64,000 nt of DNA from Lysobacterales bacterium 63-13 (GTDB taxonomy: Bacteria > Pseudomonadota > Gammaproteobacteria > Xanthomonadales > Rhodanobacteraceae): assembly GCA_001899855.1 (NCBI GenBank), contig MKWR01000014.1, forward strand, positions 108,723-172,722, read 5' to 3'. Position 1 is the first letter of the stretch, and every line of letters starts with the position of its first letter. Below are positions 32,956 to 43,340 of the stretch, in pieces. The notes below the pieces were generated by a model. That model was not told where the DNA came from. It saw nothing but the letters and a program-made list of their open reading frames with translations, and did no database searches. Position numbers and translations under genes: made by a program.

Positions 32956-32961
32956 TATAAT
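32956..32961 (+). promoter_or_regulatory. TATAAT -10 hexamer of sucA
   Basis: Perfect TATAAT 99 bp upstream of the sucA start in the 199 bp gap after the GNAT gene. The -35 at the expected distance (CAGCAT) is poor, so activator dependence is possible. Confidence 0.45.
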
Positions 32962-33059
32962 CAAAGGTCTTGCCCGGGCGCCATGCTTGATTGCCCGGCA
33001 TTCGGCCCCATCCCGCTTCTCAAACCCAATTCGGCACTCCCCGCCATTCCGGAGCCCGC

Positions 33060-35948
33060 GTGACTTCCTCGACACTCCTGCAGCAGTTCCAGAGCACCTC
33101 CGCCCTGTCCGGAGGCAATGCGGCCTTCATCGAAGACCTCTACGAAATCTGGCTGCAGGATCCTTCCGGGGTTTCCAGTGAATGGAATGCCTACTTTGCC
33201 GCGCTGAAGGGCTCGCCGACCCGCGACGTGCCGCACTCCGCGGCGATCGCACGCATCGAGGCCGCGCAGCGCCAGGGCGTTTCCCGCACAGCGCCTGTCG
33301 CATCCGCGGTGGACAATGTCGAGGCGCAGAAGCAGGCTGGCGTGCTCAAGCTGGTCACCGCCTATCGCTCACGCGGACATCTGGCCGCGGATCTCGATCC
33401 GCTCGACCTGGCCAACACCTTCGGCAAGGAAGAACTTGCCGCGCTGGGCTTGTTGCCACGCCCGGCCGCACCCGATCTGGAACTGGCCTTCCATGGCCTG
33501 TCCAATGCCGATCTCGATACCGAATTCAATACCGGCTCGCTGTCCGGCCCGCAGCGGCTCAAGCTGCGCGACCTGCTGGCCTTGCTCAAGGCGACCTATG
33601 CGAGCAGCATCGGTGCCGAGTTCATGCATATCTCGGATGCCAGCCAGCGCCAGTGGATGCATGAGCAGCTGGAAAGCACGGGCGGCCAATTCAAGCTCGA
33701 CAAGGAGGAAAAGAAACACCTGCTCGGCAAGCTGACCCAGGCCGACGGCCTCGAACGCTACCTGCACACCAAGTATGTCGGGCAGAAGCGCTTCGGCCTC
33801 GAAGGCGGCGACAGCCTGATCCCCTTGCTCGATGAAATGCTCCGCCGCGGCGGCAGCGCCGGGCTCAAGGACATGGTCATCGGCATGGCCCATCGCGGCC
33901 GCCTAAACGTGCTGGTCAACATCCTCGGCAAGCCGCCATCGAAGTTGTTCGACGAATTCGAAGGCCGCTTCGAGCATCAGGAAGATCCGGCCCGCTCCGG
34001 CGACGTCAAGTACCACATGGGCTTCAGCGCCAACGTGCGCACGCCCGGCAGCACCGTGCACGTCGCCCTCGCCTTCAATCCCTCGCACCTGGAAATCGTC
34101 GATCCGGTCGTCGCCGGGTCGGTGCGCGCGCGGCAGACCCATCGCAACGACCTCGATCGCGAACACGTGGTGCCGGTACTGATCCACGGCGACGCCGCGT
34201 TCGCCGGCCAGGGCGTGGTCATGGAATTGTTCAACATGTCGCAAGCCAACGGCTTTTGCGTTGGCGGCACCGTGCATGTCGTCATCAACAACCAGGTCGG
34301 ATTCACGATCTCCAATCCGCACGACGCGCGTTCGACGCTGTACTGCACCGATGTTGCCAAGATGGTCAATGCGCCGGTGTTCCACGTCAACGGCGATGAT
34401 CCGCAAGCCGTGCTGTTCGTCGCCCGCCTGGCCTTCGACTATCGCCAGAAGTTCAAGCGCGACGTGGTCATCGATCTGGTCTGCTATCGCCGCCACGGCC
34501 ACAACGAGGCCGATGAACCGGCCGCGACGCAGCCGCTGATGTACCAGGTCATCCGCAAGCGTCCGCCGTTGCGCGAGCTCTACAGTCAGAAGCTCATTGC
34601 CGAGGGCGTGGTCAGCGCGGACGAGGCCAATGCGATGGTCGAGGACTACCGCAAGCTGCTCGAAGCCGGTGCGCCAATCCCGGGCGTGGATGCCGACTAC
34701 CACGATGCGCATGCCGTCGACTGGTCAAAGCACCTTGCCAACGACATCTTCGAGATCGTCAACACCGGCGTCGATGCCAAACAGATTGCAGCCGTCGATG
34801 CCAAGCTGCTCAATGTGCCGGCGGGCATGACCCTGCATCCGCGCGTGGCCAAGATCTATGCCGATCGTGAAAAGATGGCATCCGGCGAACAGCCCATGGA
34901 TTGGGGCTTTGCCGAGAACCTTGCCTATGCAACCCTGATTGCCGATGGCTACAACATGCGCCTGGTCGGCCAGGATGCCGGTCGCGGCACGTTCTTCCAT
35001 CGCCATGCGGTCATGCACGATCAAAAGAGCGGCTCGCATCATGTGCCGCTGAAGACGCTGCGTGCGGACGCCTCGGTGGAGATCATCGATTCGCTGCTCA
35101 GCGAAGAAGCGGTGATGGCCTTTGAATACGGCTATGCCACGGCCAAGCCGAACACCCTGGTGATCTGGGAGGCGCAGTTCGGCGATTTCGCCAATGGCGC
35201 CCAGGTGGTCATCGACCAGTTCATTTCCTCGGGCGAAGCCAAGTGGGGCCGCCTGTGCGGCATCGTCCTGCTGCTGCCGCACGGCTATGAAGGCCAGGGC
35301 CCGGAGCATTCCTCCGCACGCCTCGAACGCTATCTGCAGTTGTGCGCAATGGAGAACATGCAAGTCTGCGTGCCGACGACGCCGGCGCAGATGTTCCACA
35401 TGATGCGCCGGCAGATGCTGCGCGCATGCCGCAAGCCGCTGGTGGTGATGACACCGAAATCACTGCTGCGCCACAAGCTGGCCGTGTCGACGCTGGATGA
35501 CCTCAACAACGGTCATTTCCACCTGGTCATTCCCGATGCGACGGCGAGCAACGCGAAGAAGGTCAAGCGCGTCGTGCTGTGCTCGGGCAAGGTCTACTAC
35601 GACCTCGTCGAGGAAGCGGCCAAGCGGGGGATCAACAACGTCGCCATCCTGCGCGTCGAGCAGCTCTATCCGTTCCCGCGCACCGAATTGACGAACGAAC
35701 TGGCGAACTACCCGGCGGCCAGCGAAATCATCTGGTGCCAGGAAGAGCCGATGAACCAGGGTGCCTGGTATCAGATCAAGCATCACCTGCAAGCCGTCTC
35801 CTCGAGCAAGCAGACAGTCGCCTATGCGGGTCGCGCGCGCTCGCCGGCACCGGCCTGCGGCCACCTCGCCCGCCACCTGGCCGAGCAGGCCGAACTGGTC
35901 GAACAGGCGCTGGTCTCGCCGATCAACAGTGACTACGCTCTCGAATAA
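33060..35948 (+). CDS. sucA: 2-oxoglutarate dehydrogenase E1 component
   Basis: 962 codons. Thiamine-diphosphate E1 of the 2-oxoglutarate dehydrogenase complex. The N-terminal E2-binding helix ([20 protein letters not shown]), [15 protein letters not shown], the ThDP/Mg region with [10 protein letters not shown], and the C-terminal [11 protein letters not shown] are all present. The start is a GTG with GGAG upstream; there is no ATG near the conserved N-terminus. It heads the sucA-sucB-lpd operon. Confidence 0.97.
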   Translation: MTSSTLLQQFQSTSALSGGNAAFIEDLYEIWLQDPSGVSSEWNAYFAALKGSPTRDVPHSAAIARIEAAQRQGVSRTAPVASAVDNVEAQKQAGVLKLVTAYRSRGHLAADLDPLDLANTFGKEELAALGLLPRPAAPDLELAFHGLSNADLDTEFNTGSLSGPQRLKLRDLLALLKATYASSIGAEFMHISDASQRQWMHEQLESTGGQFKLDKEEKKHLLGKLTQADGLERYLHTKYVGQKRFGLEGGDSLIPLLDEMLRRGGSAGLKDMVIGMAHRGRLNVLVNILGKPPSKLFDEFEGRFEHQEDPARSGDVKYHMGFSANVRTPGSTVHVALAFNPSHLEIVDPVVAGSVRARQTHRNDLDREHVVPVLIHGDAAFAGQGVVMELFNMSQANGFCVGGTVHVVINNQVGFTISNPHDARSTLYCTDVAKMVNAPVFHVNGDDPQAVLFVARLAFDYRQKFKRDVVIDLVCYRRHGHNEADEPAATQPLMYQVIRKRPPLRELYSQKLIAEGVVSADEANAMVEDYRKLLEAGAPIPGVDADYHDAHAVDWSKHLANDIFEIVNTGVDAKQIAAVDAKLLNVPAGMTLHPRVAKIYADREKMASGEQPMDWGFAENLAYATLIADGYNMRLVGQDAGRGTFFHRHAVMHDQKSGSHHVPLKTLRADASVEIIDSLLSEEAVMAFEYGYATAKPNTLVIWEAQFGDFANGAQVVIDQFISSGEAKWGRLCGIVLLLPHGYEGQGPEHSSARLERYLQLCAMENMQVCVPTTPAQMFHMMRRQMLRACRKPLVVMTPKSLLRHKLAVSTLDDLNNGHFHLVIPDATASNAKKVKRVVLCSGKVYYDLVEEAAKRGINNVAILRVEQLYPFPRTELTNELANYPAASEIIWCQEEPMNQGAWYQIKHHLQAVSSSKQTVAYAGRARSPAPACGHLARHLAEQAELVEQALVSPINSDYALE

Positions 35949-36001
35949 CCACGCGCCATCCCGAATCCATCGCACCGCATCGACGCCCCAGGACAGCAAT
36001 C

Positions 36002-37204
36002 ATGAGCCTTGAAATCAAAGTTCCGGTTCTCCCCGAATCCGTTTCCGACGCGACCATCGCCACCTGGCACAAGAAGCCCGGTGATGCGGTCAAGCGCGAC
36101 GAGAATCTGGTTGATCTCGAAACCGACAAGGTGGTGCTGGAAGTGCCGGCGCCGGCGGATGGCATCCTCAAGTCGATCAGCGCCGAAACCGGCGCGACGG
36201 TGACCAGCGGCGAACTGCTCGGCGTGATCGAGGAAGGCGCCGCCGCTGCTGCACCCGCTGCCGAAGCAAAGACAACCGAAGCTCCGAAGGCGGACAAGAA
36301 AGCCGCGAAAGCCGAAGCCAAGGCACCGGCCAAGGGCGTCGAGGAACTCTCGCCAGCCGGACGCCGGCTCGCCACCGAGGAGAACATCGATCCGTCCAAG
36401 GTTGCCGGCACGGGTCGCGACGGCCGCGTGACCAAGGAGGATCTCGTCCAGCACGCGAAGGCTCCCGCAGCCAGCAAGGCCGCCGTTGCGCCAACGCCGG
36501 GCAGTCGTCCCGAAGAGCGCGTGCCGATGACGCGCATGCGCGCCAAGATTGCCGAGCGCCTGATGCATTCGAAGAATTCAATCGCGATGCTGACCTCGTT
36601 CAACGAAGTCAACCTCGCCGAAGTCGCGAAGATGCGCAAGCAGCTCGGCGAGCGCTTCGAGAAGGCCCACGGCATCAAGCTCGGTTACATGAGTTTCTTC
36701 GTCAAGGCCGCCGCTGAAGCGCTCAAGCGCTATCCGGTCGTCAATGCCTCGGTCGATGGCAACGACGTCATCTATCACGGCTACCAGGACATCTCGATCG
36801 CCGTTTCCACCGATCGCGGCCTGGTCACGCCGGTATTGCGCGACGCGCAGGACATGAGCTTCGCCGATATCGAGAAAGCCATTGTCAATTATGCGAAGAA
36901 GGCGCGTGAAGGCGGCCTCAGCCTCGATGACCTGCAAGGCGGAACGTTCACCATCACCAACGGCGGCACGTTTGGTTCGCTGTTCTCGACGCCGATCGTC
37001 AACCCGCCACAATCAGCGATCCTCGGCATGCACACGATCAAGGAGCGCGCGATCGTCGAAAACGGCCAGGTCGTCGCCGCCCCGATGATGTACATCGCCA
37101 TCAGCTACGACCACCGCATCATCGACGGCAAGGACGCCGTGTTGTTCCTCGTCGACATCAAGAACCAGCTTGAGAATCCGCATGCGATGTTGCTCGGCAT
37201 TTAG
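36002..37204 (+). CDS. sucB: dihydrolipoyllysine succinyltransferase (E2 of 2-OGDH)
   Basis: 400 codons. Lipoyl domain with the lipoylated Lys in [16 protein letters not shown], an Ala/Lys/Glu-rich linker (about residues 80-115), the E1/E3-binding domain [20 protein letters not shown] with [10 protein letters not shown], and the catalytic domain ending in [16 protein letters not shown] with the active His/Asp. A single lipoyl domain is usual for SucB. It follows sucA by 53 bp. Confidence 0.97.
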   Translation: MSLEIKVPVLPESVSDATIATWHKKPGDAVKRDENLVDLETDKVVLEVPAPADGILKSISAETGATVTSGELLGVIEEGAAAAAPAAEAKTTEAPKADKKAAKAEAKAPAKGVEELSPAGRRLATEENIDPSKVAGTGRDGRVTKEDLVQHAKAPAASKAAVAPTPGSRPEERVPMTRMRAKIAERLMHSKNSIAMLTSFNEVNLAEVAKMRKQLGERFEKAHGIKLGYMSFFVKAAAEALKRYPVVNASVDGNDVIYHGYQDISIAVSTDRGLVTPVLRDAQDMSFADIEKAIVNYAKKAREGGLSLDDLQGGTFTITNGGTFGSLFSTPIVNPPQSAILGMHTIKERAIVENGQVVAAPMMYIAISYDHRIIDGKDAVLFLVDIKNQLENPHAMLLGI

Positions 37205-37213
37205 CCGGACAAC

Positions 37214-37309
37214 ATCCGGGAATCGGGAATAGAGAATCGGGAATGGCCAGGGCACTCCCGCTTTGCTCCTCCCATTCCCCATTCCCTATTCCCCATTCCC
37301 ATTGGAAGC
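37214..37309. repeat. GGGAAT-type repeat forming a dyad between sucB and lpd
   Basis: The sucB-lpd spacer carries several GGGAATC/GGGAATA copies on the left (from 37217, e.g. GGGAATCGGGAATAGAGAAT) and several ATTCCCC copies on the right (CCATTCCCCATTCCCTATTC), so the transcript can fold into a long imperfect hairpin. GGGAAT arrays of this sort occur in intergenic regions of Xanthomonadales. Confidence 0.75.
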
Positions 37310-37316
37310 GAATGCA

Positions 37317-38741
37317 ATGAGCGAACATTACGACGTCCTCGTCATCGGAGCCGGCCCGGCCGGTTATGTGGCTGCGATCCGCGCCGCACAACTCGGCATG
37401 AAGACCGCATGCATCGACGATTTCATCGGCAAGGATGGCAAGCCGGCGCTTGGCGGAACCTGCCTCAATATCGGCTGCATCCCGTCGAAGGCGCTGCTTG
37501 ATTCATCCAAGCAGTTCCACAACCTCAACCACGGCTTCGAGGCCCATGGCATCAGCGCCAAGGATGCGAAGATCGATGTCGCCACGATGGTTGGGCGCAA
37601 GGACAAGATCGTCAAGCAGTTCACCGGCGGCATCACTTCGCTGTTCAAGGCCAACAAGGTCACCGCGATCAGTGGTTTCGCCACGCTGCAGGCCAACCGC
37701 GTCGTCTCGGTCAAGGACGCCGAGGGCAAGAGCGCCGATTACTCCGCGACGAACGTGATCATCGCCACCGGCTCGCAGCCCATCGAGCTGCCGTTTGCCA
37801 AGTTCGACGGCAAGCACATCGTCGACAATGCCGGCGCGCTGGATTTCAGCGAGACGCCAAAGCGCCTTGGCGTGATTGGTGCCGGCGTGATCGGCCTCGA
37901 ACTGGGCAGCGTCTGGAAACGCCTCGGTTCGGAAGTCACCATCCTCGAAGCGCTGCCGGATTTCCTCGCCGCCGCCGATGCCGACATCGCCAAGGTCGCC
38001 GCACGCGAATTCAAGAAGCAGGGCCTCGACATCCGCCTTGGTGCCAAGCTCGGCAAGGCCGAGGTCGGCAAGAAGGGCATCACCCTCAGCTATACCGATG
38101 GCAAGGGCGAACAGACCCTCGAAGTCGACAAGCTGCTGGTGGCGGTGGGTCGACGCGCGGCAACCAAGGGCCTGCTCGCCGATGGCACCGGCGTCAAGCT
38201 CGACGATCGCGGCCGCGTCGAAGTCGACGCGCACAACTGGACCGGGGTCGATGGCGTCTGGGCGGTGGGCGATTGCGTGCGCGGCCCGATGCTCGCGCAC
38301 AAGGGCTCCGAGGAAGGCATCGCCGTGGCCGAGCTGATCGCCGGCAAGGCAGGTCACGTCAATCTCGACACCATTCCCTGGATCATCTACACCGAGCCCG
38401 AACTCGCCTGGGTCGGCCAGACCGAAGCCCAGGTCAAGGAAGCCGGAATCCCGTACAAGACCGGCTCGTTCCCGTTCGCCGCGATCGGCCGCGCCGTCGC
38501 CATGAACGAAACCGCCGGCCATGTGAAGGTCATTGCGCATGCCGAAACCGATCGCATCCTCGGCGTGCACATGGTCGGGCCGGTCGTCTCCGAATTGATT
38601 GCCGAAGCCGTCGTGACGATGGAATTCAAGGGCAGCGCCGAGGATCTCGCGCGCATCTGCCACGCCCATCCGACCCTCAGCGAAGCCGTCCACGAAGCCG
38701 CCCTCGCCGTCGACAAGCGCGCCATCCACAAGGGCAATTGA
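37317..38741 (+). CDS. lpd: dihydrolipoyl dehydrogenase (E3)
   Basis: 474 codons. FAD/NAD flavoprotein that reoxidises dihydrolipoamide. FAD site VLVIGAGPAGYVAAIRAAQL, redox disulfide GGTCLNIGCIPSK, NAD site GVIGAGVIGLELGSVWKRLG, and the interface HAHPTLSEAVHEAAL with the catalytic His. The ATG giving MSEHYDVLVIG is chosen; the 18-codon upstream extension is encoded by the repeat spacer. A 7-bp hairpin (GAGCGCA/TGCGCTC) overlaps the stop without a T-run. Confidence 0.97.
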   Translation: MSEHYDVLVIGAGPAGYVAAIRAAQLGMKTACIDDFIGKDGKPALGGTCLNIGCIPSKALLDSSKQFHNLNHGFEAHGISAKDAKIDVATMVGRKDKIVKQFTGGITSLFKANKVTAISGFATLQANRVVSVKDAEGKSADYSATNVIIATGSQPIELPFAKFDGKHIVDNAGALDFSETPKRLGVIGAGVIGLELGSVWKRLGSEVTILEALPDFLAAADADIAKVAAREFKKQGLDIRLGAKLGKAEVGKKGITLSYTDGKGEQTLEVDKLLVAVGRRAATKGLLADGTGVKLDDRGRVEVDAHNWTGVDGVWAVGDCVRGPMLAHKGSEEGIAVAELIAGKAGHVNLDTIPWIIYTEPELAWVGQTEAQVKEAGIPYKTGSFPFAAIGRAVAMNETAGHVKVIAHAETDRILGVHMVGPVVSELIAEAVVTMEFKGSAEDLARICHAHPTLSEAVHEAALAVDKRAIHKGN

Positions 38742-39006
38742 GCGCAGGGTGCGCTCATCCCGGACAGGCCACTGGGTCTACCGTAGTGCACACCCGATCG
38801 CTGCAGCGTTTTTCCACGCCAGTGGTTGGCTGAAGATCCGGGATCCGGTTTCTGTCCTGAAGCGCTCATCCCGAACAGGCTGCGATGACGATTCTCGACA
38901 AGGAGTGAACATCACCCCACTGTTGGATTGACGAAGGAACTGGATCCCAACCTGCGTTTCATCGCAGTGCATATGCCACGAATCCAACGGCCACATGGAG
39001 CGTGCA
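38742..39006. other. gene-free stretch after lpd with a 19-bp direct repeat
   Basis: No open frame of interest. GCGCTCATCCCGGACAGGC (38751-38769) recurs at 38862-38880 with one change. The rest shows no recognisable motif. Confidence 0.5.
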
Positions 39007-39312
39007 ATGACGAACCACGGCAACGCCAAGCAACCTTGTGTCCATCTGCTTGCGAGCAAATGGCGGGGCACGCTCTACGCAGGCGTCACCTCGGATTTGC
39101 CCAAGCAAATCTGGCAGCACTAGTGTGACCTGGTCGAGGGCTTCACGAAAAAGCACGGCGTGCACGATCTGGTATGGTTTGAGCAGCACGCGTCAATGGA
39201 ATCTGCAATCCTGAGGGAAAAGGCCATCAAGGCTTGGCAACGCAGTTGGAAGATCCGCTTGATCGAAGAATCAAACCCGAAGTGGATCGACCTGTACCCC
39301 GACCTCTGTTGA
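39007..39312 (+). pseudogene. GIY-YIG endonuclease-domain gene disrupted by an in-frame TAG
   Basis: From the ATG at 39007 the frame reads MTNHGNAKQPCVHLLASKW, then RGTLYAGVTSDLPKQIWQH, a TAG at 39121, and continues without shift as CDLVEGFTKKHGVHDLVWFE, REKAIKAWQRSWKIRLIEES, and NPKWIDLYPDL to a TGA at 39310. The two halves together have the length and order of the small YhbQ/GIY-YIG family. The stop replaces the usual Lys/Glu before the DLVEGFTKK helix, and the GIY strand is also altered (VHLL). It is most likely inactive. Confidence 0.85.
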
Positions 39313-39397
39313 TGCAACACGAGAAGCGGATGGCCATCCACCATTTGACGATGCGCCGCACCTGCGCATGAACAAGGGCATTGAATCCAGAGGCTCC

Positions 39398-40390
39398 ATG
39401 AATACGCCATTCAAAGCATTCCGAATCCACAACGACGACAACGGTTACCGTGCCGGTATCGAGGAAATGCGGATTGACGGGCTTTCGCCTGGCGAAGTGC
39501 TGGTCAAACTCGCCTATTCGTCGGTCAACTACAAGGATGCCCTTGCCGGTACTGGCAAAGGAAAGATCCTGCGGCGGTTTCCACTGAATGCCGGCATCGA
39601 TGCGGCCGGCTATGTGGCGGCTTCGACCGATCCGGCGTTCAAGGAAGGCGATGCGGTGCTGTGCACGGGTTGCGGGTTGTCCGAGACGCGCGACGGCGGC
39701 TATGCCGAGTACGTCCGCCTCGAATCGAAATGGACCATCCCGCTCCCCTCGGGCTTGAGCCTGCGCGAATCCATGATCATCGGCACGGCCGGATTCACCG
39801 CTGCCCTCGCCCTCTACCGCATGCAGCAGAACGCGCAGACGCCGGAGCTTGGCCCGATCGTCGTCACCGGCGCGACGGGCGGTGTCGGCATGCTCGCCAT
39901 CGACATCCTCACCTGCGCCGGTTACAGCGCCCATGCCATCACCGGCAAGGCCGAGCAGTTCGATTTCCTGATCGGACTTGGGGCGAAGCAGTGCATTTCT
40001 CGCAAGGAGCTGTTCTGGAGCCAGCGTCCACTGGAGACGGCACGCTGGGCCGGTGCCATCGACAACGTTGGCGGCGACATGCTGGCGGGACTGAGCCGGG
40101 TGATCGAGCCCTACGGCAACATTGCCATCTGCGGCAATGCCGGCGGCATCGAACTGGCGACGACCGTGATGCCTTTCATCATCCGTGGACTCAGCCTGCT
40201 CGGCATCGCCTCCGCGGGAACTGCACGCGCCGTGCGGGACGACATCTGGCAGCATTTGGCCGACGACTGGAAACCACGAAATCTGCACACGATCGCGACA
40301 AAAGAGGTAGGTTTCGAAGAACTTGGCCCTGTTTTCAACAAAATGCTTGCAGGCGAGTCATTCGGTCGCACGCTGGTGCGCTTTGGGTGA
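39398..40390 (+). CDS. YhdH/AcuI-type NADPH quinone/acrylyl-CoA reductase
   Basis: 330 codons of a zinc-free medium-chain dehydrogenase. AFRIHNDDNGYRAGIEEM, SSVNYKDALAGTGKGKILRR, and the NADPH motif VTGATGGVGMLAIDIL match YhdH/YhfP; several members reduce acryloyl-CoA. The ATG at 39398 has AGAGG upstream and starts the conserved N-terminus; an in-frame ATG 30 bp earlier is less likely. Confidence 0.9.
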   Translation: MNTPFKAFRIHNDDNGYRAGIEEMRIDGLSPGEVLVKLAYSSVNYKDALAGTGKGKILRRFPLNAGIDAAGYVAASTDPAFKEGDAVLCTGCGLSETRDGGYAEYVRLESKWTIPLPSGLSLRESMIIGTAGFTAALALYRMQQNAQTPELGPIVVTGATGGVGMLAIDILTCAGYSAHAITGKAEQFDFLIGLGAKQCISRKELFWSQRPLETARWAGAIDNVGGDMLAGLSRVIEPYGNIAICGNAGGIELATTVMPFIIRGLSLLGIASAGTARAVRDDIWQHLADDWKPRNLHTIATKEVGFEELGPVFNKMLAGESFGRTLVRFG

Positions 40391-40468
40391 AAGCCTTCGC
40401 TGGTGATGAAGCGCCTGCATGGCTAGAATGCAGGAGCCATCCGGCATCAGGGGACCACGGAACCAATC

Positions 40469-40834
40469 ATGGCACGAGTACTAATTGTCGACGACTCACC
40501 TTCCCAACTGGTCGGGCTCAAGCGCATTGCGGAAAAGCTCGGCCATGAGGTGATCACTGCGGAAGACGGTTCAGCCGGAGTCGAGGTGGCCAAGCGTGAA
40601 TTGCCCGACCTCATCCTCATGGATGTGGTGATGCCGAACCTCAACGGTTTCCAGGCCACGCGCACGCTGGCCAAGGATGCGAAGACCAGCCATATCCCGA
40701 TCATCCTCGTGACCACCAAGGATCAGGAAACCGATCGTGTCTGGGGAATGCGCCAGGGTGCCAAGACTTATGTCACCAAGCCAATCAACGAGGACGAGTT
40801 GATCAAGGCCATCAACGAGCACATGCCGAAGTAA
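40469..40834 (+). CDS. pilH: PilH-type single-domain response regulator
   Basis: 121 codons, receiver domain only. Acidic pocket IVDDSP, phospho-acceptor Asp in LILMDVVMPN, Thr in LVTTKDQ and Lys in VTKPINEDEL are intact. Length and sequence match PilH, the Chp/Pil chemosensory regulator of twitching motility. It stands alone here; PilG and ChpA are not in the window. A role with the FimX protein in this window is plausible. Confidence 0.85.
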   Translation: MARVLIVDDSPSQLVGLKRIAEKLGHEVITAEDGSAGVEVAKRELPDLILMDVVMPNLNGFQATRTLAKDAKTSHIPIILVTTKDQETDRVWGMRQGAKTYVTKPINEDELIKAINEHMPK

Positions 40835-40895
40835 AGCCGGTACTGGCTGCTCCGCTCCTCCGCTTGGAACTGGTGCCTGGGCGCGCTTCGCGCGA

Positions 40896-41789
40896 TCAGC
40901 CGCGGGGTTTGAAATCGAAGCTTGAGGCCATCGTTTCGTAGAAGCGTTTCTGCGCGTCGGTTTCTGCCCGCGGAGTATGGATTTCGAGCACGACGATCTG
41001 ATCGCCGCTCACCTTGCCCGGCCAACCGCGACCACGCAGACGCAACTTGCTGCCGGTATTCGAACCCGCCGGAATACGCAGCTCGACCTCGCCAGCCAGC
41101 GTCGGCACCTTGACCGTGGCACCCAGCGCCGCTTCCCAGGGCGTGATCGGCACGACCACGTTGATGTTCTGTCCGTCGAGCTTGAAACGGGGATCTTCAC
41201 GCACGCCCACTTCGAGCAACAGATCCCCGGCCGGACCGCCGGCAATGCCGGGATTGCCTTGCCCACTGAGGCGGATCTGCCTGCCCGGCTCGATGCCGGC
41301 AGGAATCTTCACCTCGAGGGTGCGCTCGCCCTGCACCGGATCGCGCAAGGTGATGCGTTCACGCGCTCCCTTGAATGCCGAGGCCAGGTCAATGGTGATG
41401 CGCGCCTGCAAGTCGCTGCCCCGTCGCGGGCCTGAACGCCCGCCGCGTGCGCCACCGGCACCGCGGCCAAACAATGATTCGAAGAAGTCGCTGAAATCGG
41501 CCTCCTCGAAACCACCATTTCCCTGTCGCCCCTGCCAGTTCGGCGGTGGCCGGAAATCATCCCCGGCACGATATCCGCCAGCGCGCAGTTGATCGTATTC
41601 GCGGCGCCGCTCAGCATCCTTGAGCGCCTCGTAGGCTTCGTTGACTTCCTTGATCTTGTCTTCGGCACCGCTCTCCTTGCTGACGTCGGGATGATACTTG
41701 CGTGCCAGCTTCCGATAGGCGCGCTTGATGTCCGCATCGCTCGCGTCGGGCTTTACTCCGAGGATTTCGTAATAGTCCTTGAACTGCAT
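40896..41789 (-). CDS. cbpA: curved DNA-binding J-domain protein CbpA (DnaJ homologue)
   Basis: 297 codons. J domain with the HPD tripeptide ([29 protein letters not shown]), a Gly/Arg-rich linker (about residues 75-120) and two C-terminal substrate-binding domains ([37 protein letters not shown]). No Cys-rich zinc domain, so CbpA rather than DnaJ. It lies 78 bp downstream of hsp20 in the same direction. Confidence 0.93.
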   Translation of the reverse strand: MQFKDYYEILGVKPDASDADIKRAYRKLARKYHPDVSKESGAEDKIKEVNEAYEALKDAERRREYDQLRAGGYRAGDDFRPPPNWQGRQGNGGFEEADFSDFFESLFGRGAGGARGGRSGPRRGSDLQARITIDLASAFKGARERITLRDPVQGERTLEVKIPAGIEPGRQIRLSGQGNPGIAGGPAGDLLLEVGVREDPRFKLDGQNINVVVPITPWEAALGATVKVPTLAGEVELRIPAGSNTGSKLRLRGRGWPGKVSGDQIVVLEIHTPRAETDAQKRFYETMASSFDFKPRG

Positions 41790-41867
41790 GCCTGGTTTGT
41801 CCGCAAGAAAAAGGCCTGCGACGAGTCAACCCGCCGCAGGCCGTGGGCTGTGGGACGGATGAGCCGC

Positions 41868-42314
41868 TCAGGCGTTGATGGTAATCCGACGCGGCGTGGT
41901 TTCGGCCTTCTTCGGAATCGAAATCTCGAGAACGCCGTGCTTGCCGGAGGCACTGATGTTCTCCGCATCGGCGCTGTCCGGCAAGGCGAAGCGGCGATAG
42001 AACGTACCGCTGGATCGTTCAACGCGCGTCAGCTGGCCGTTCTCGGTCACCGATTCCGAACTGCGCTCGCCCTTGATGGTGAGAATGCCCTTGTCCATGT
42101 TGACTTCGATATCCTTCGGATCGACGCCGGGGATGTCGGCAAAGATGACGAAGCGCTTGTCTTCCTCGCGAATGTCCACACGCGGCGCCCACTGGCTTGT
42201 CACGACGTTCGACTGGTCGGTGTCTTCGTTGCTGATCAAGCGGTCGAAAACCTGGCGCAGGTCGCGATTGAAACTGGTGCCGGTATTCCAAAGACTTTGA
42301 CGTGAAATGCTCAT
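41868..42314 (-). CDS. small heat shock protein, Hsp20/IbpA family
   Basis: 148 codons. An alpha-crystallin domain (about residues 40-130) with WAPRVDIREEDKRFVIFADI, PGVDPKDIEVNMDKGILTI, and FYRRFALPDSADAENISAS, plus a C-terminal ISIPKK tail with the I-x-I motif. Holdase that keeps aggregates accessible to DnaK/ClpB. The ATG giving MSISRQSLW has GGAGGA upstream. A sigma32-like promoter lies just upstream, and cbpA follows. Confidence 0.95.
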   Translation of the reverse strand: MSISRQSLWNTGTSFNRDLRQVFDRLISNEDTDQSNVVTSQWAPRVDIREEDKRFVIFADIPGVDPKDIEVNMDKGILTIKGERSSESVTENGQLTRVERSSGTFYRRFALPDSADAENISASGKHGVLEISIPKKAETTPRRITINA

Positions 42315-42363
42315 TGGTCTCCTCCTGATGCGGTTGCGGCGCACCGCCGCCTTGCCCCGAAAC

Positions 42364-42389
42364 GTATGGATTGCCAGTCGCGTTTCAAG
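42364..42389 (-). promoter_or_regulatory. sigma32-like heat-shock promoter of hsp20-cbpA
   Basis: On the minus strand CTTGAAA is followed after 13 bases by CCATAC, close to the CTTGAAA / CCCCAT consensus. It lies 50-75 bp upstream of the hsp20 start. Confidence 0.55.
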
Positions 42390-42457
42390 GGCATGCGATC
42401 ATACATCTGGCGGTCGTATCATGGAGCGCCCGTACCCACCCTCCACAAGGAATTCCA

Positions 42458-42937
42458 ATGACGATAAAGACTGGCGACCGCATTCCGCAGGCCACCCTGA
42501 ACACCATCAAGGACGGCGTGCAGGCAATCACCACCGACGAGCTGTTCAAGGGCCGCAAGGTCGTGCTTTTTTCGGTGCCCGGCGCATTCACGCCGACTTG
42601 TTCGGCCAAGCACCTGCCGGGTTATGTCGAGAAGATGGACGCCTTCAAGGCCAAGGGAGTCGAGGTTGCATGCATGTCGGTCAATGACGCGTTTGTCATG
42701 GACGCCTGGGGCAAGAATCAGCATGTCCCGGACGGCCTGACCATGCTCGCCGATGGCAACGGCGCATTTGCCGAAGCGCTCGGCCTGAAGTTCGACGCCA
42801 GCGCATTCGGCATGGGCGAGCGGGCCAAGCGCTTTGCCCTGTATGCCGAGGACGGCGTGGTCAAGGTGCTGCATGTGGAAGCACCCGGTGAGTTCAAGGT
42901 CTCCAGTGCGGAAGCCATGCTCGAGGCTATTGGCTGA
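42458..42937 (+). CDS. peroxiredoxin, Prx5/hybrid thioredoxin-fold family
   Basis: 159 codons. The peroxidatic Cys is in PGAFTPTCSAKHLPGYV (near residue 48), with the partner Thr three residues before it; VNDAFVMDAWGK is typical of the Prx5 group. It reduces H2O2 and organic peroxides, likely with glutathione or thioredoxin. The ATG at 42458 has AAGGAA upstream and starts the domain. It is divergent from hsp20, so both stress genes share one intergenic region. Confidence 0.93.
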   Translation: MTIKTGDRIPQATLNTIKDGVQAITTDELFKGRKVVLFSVPGAFTPTCSAKHLPGYVEKMDAFKAKGVEVACMSVNDAFVMDAWGKNQHVPDGLTMLADGNGAFAEALGLKFDASAFGMGERAKRFALYAEDGVVKVLHVEAPGEFKVSSAEAMLEAIG

Positions 42938-42987
42938 GGTCGGCAAACCCTTGGGCACGCCGCTCCACATGAACAGTGTCAGACAGG

Positions 42988-43013
42988 AAAAGGCCCCGTT
43001 TGGGGCCTTTTTT
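42988..43013 (+). terminator. rho-independent terminator of the peroxiredoxin gene
   Basis: AAAAGGCCCC, loop GTTT, GGGGCCTTTT followed by TT. The stem is identical in its core to the terminator of tRNA-Ser 165 bp away. Confidence 0.9.
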
Positions 43014-43152
43014 GTGCGCGACGGAGAGGCAGGGACATGTTCGGCGCATCCATGTGCCCCCGGGGCTGCGCGCTGCGGGCCAGCCATCCGGCTGTCCGGA
43101 TTCGATCCGGTCGAATCTGTCGCCCCCGATGGGTTCGTCCACGCACTTGCAC

Positions 43153-43286
<134 letters not shown>

Positions 43287-43301
43287 GGAAGTGGGCCGCG
43301 A

Positions 43302-43330
43302 ATGATACGGGCACGCTTGCGGACTGACAA
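43302..43330 (-). promoter_or_regulatory. sigma70 promoter of tRNA-Ser
   Basis: TTGTCA and TATCAT on the minus strand with a 17-bp spacer, ending 16 bp before the tRNA 5' end. Confidence 0.75.
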
Positions 43331-43340
43331 GGGTTTCCCG

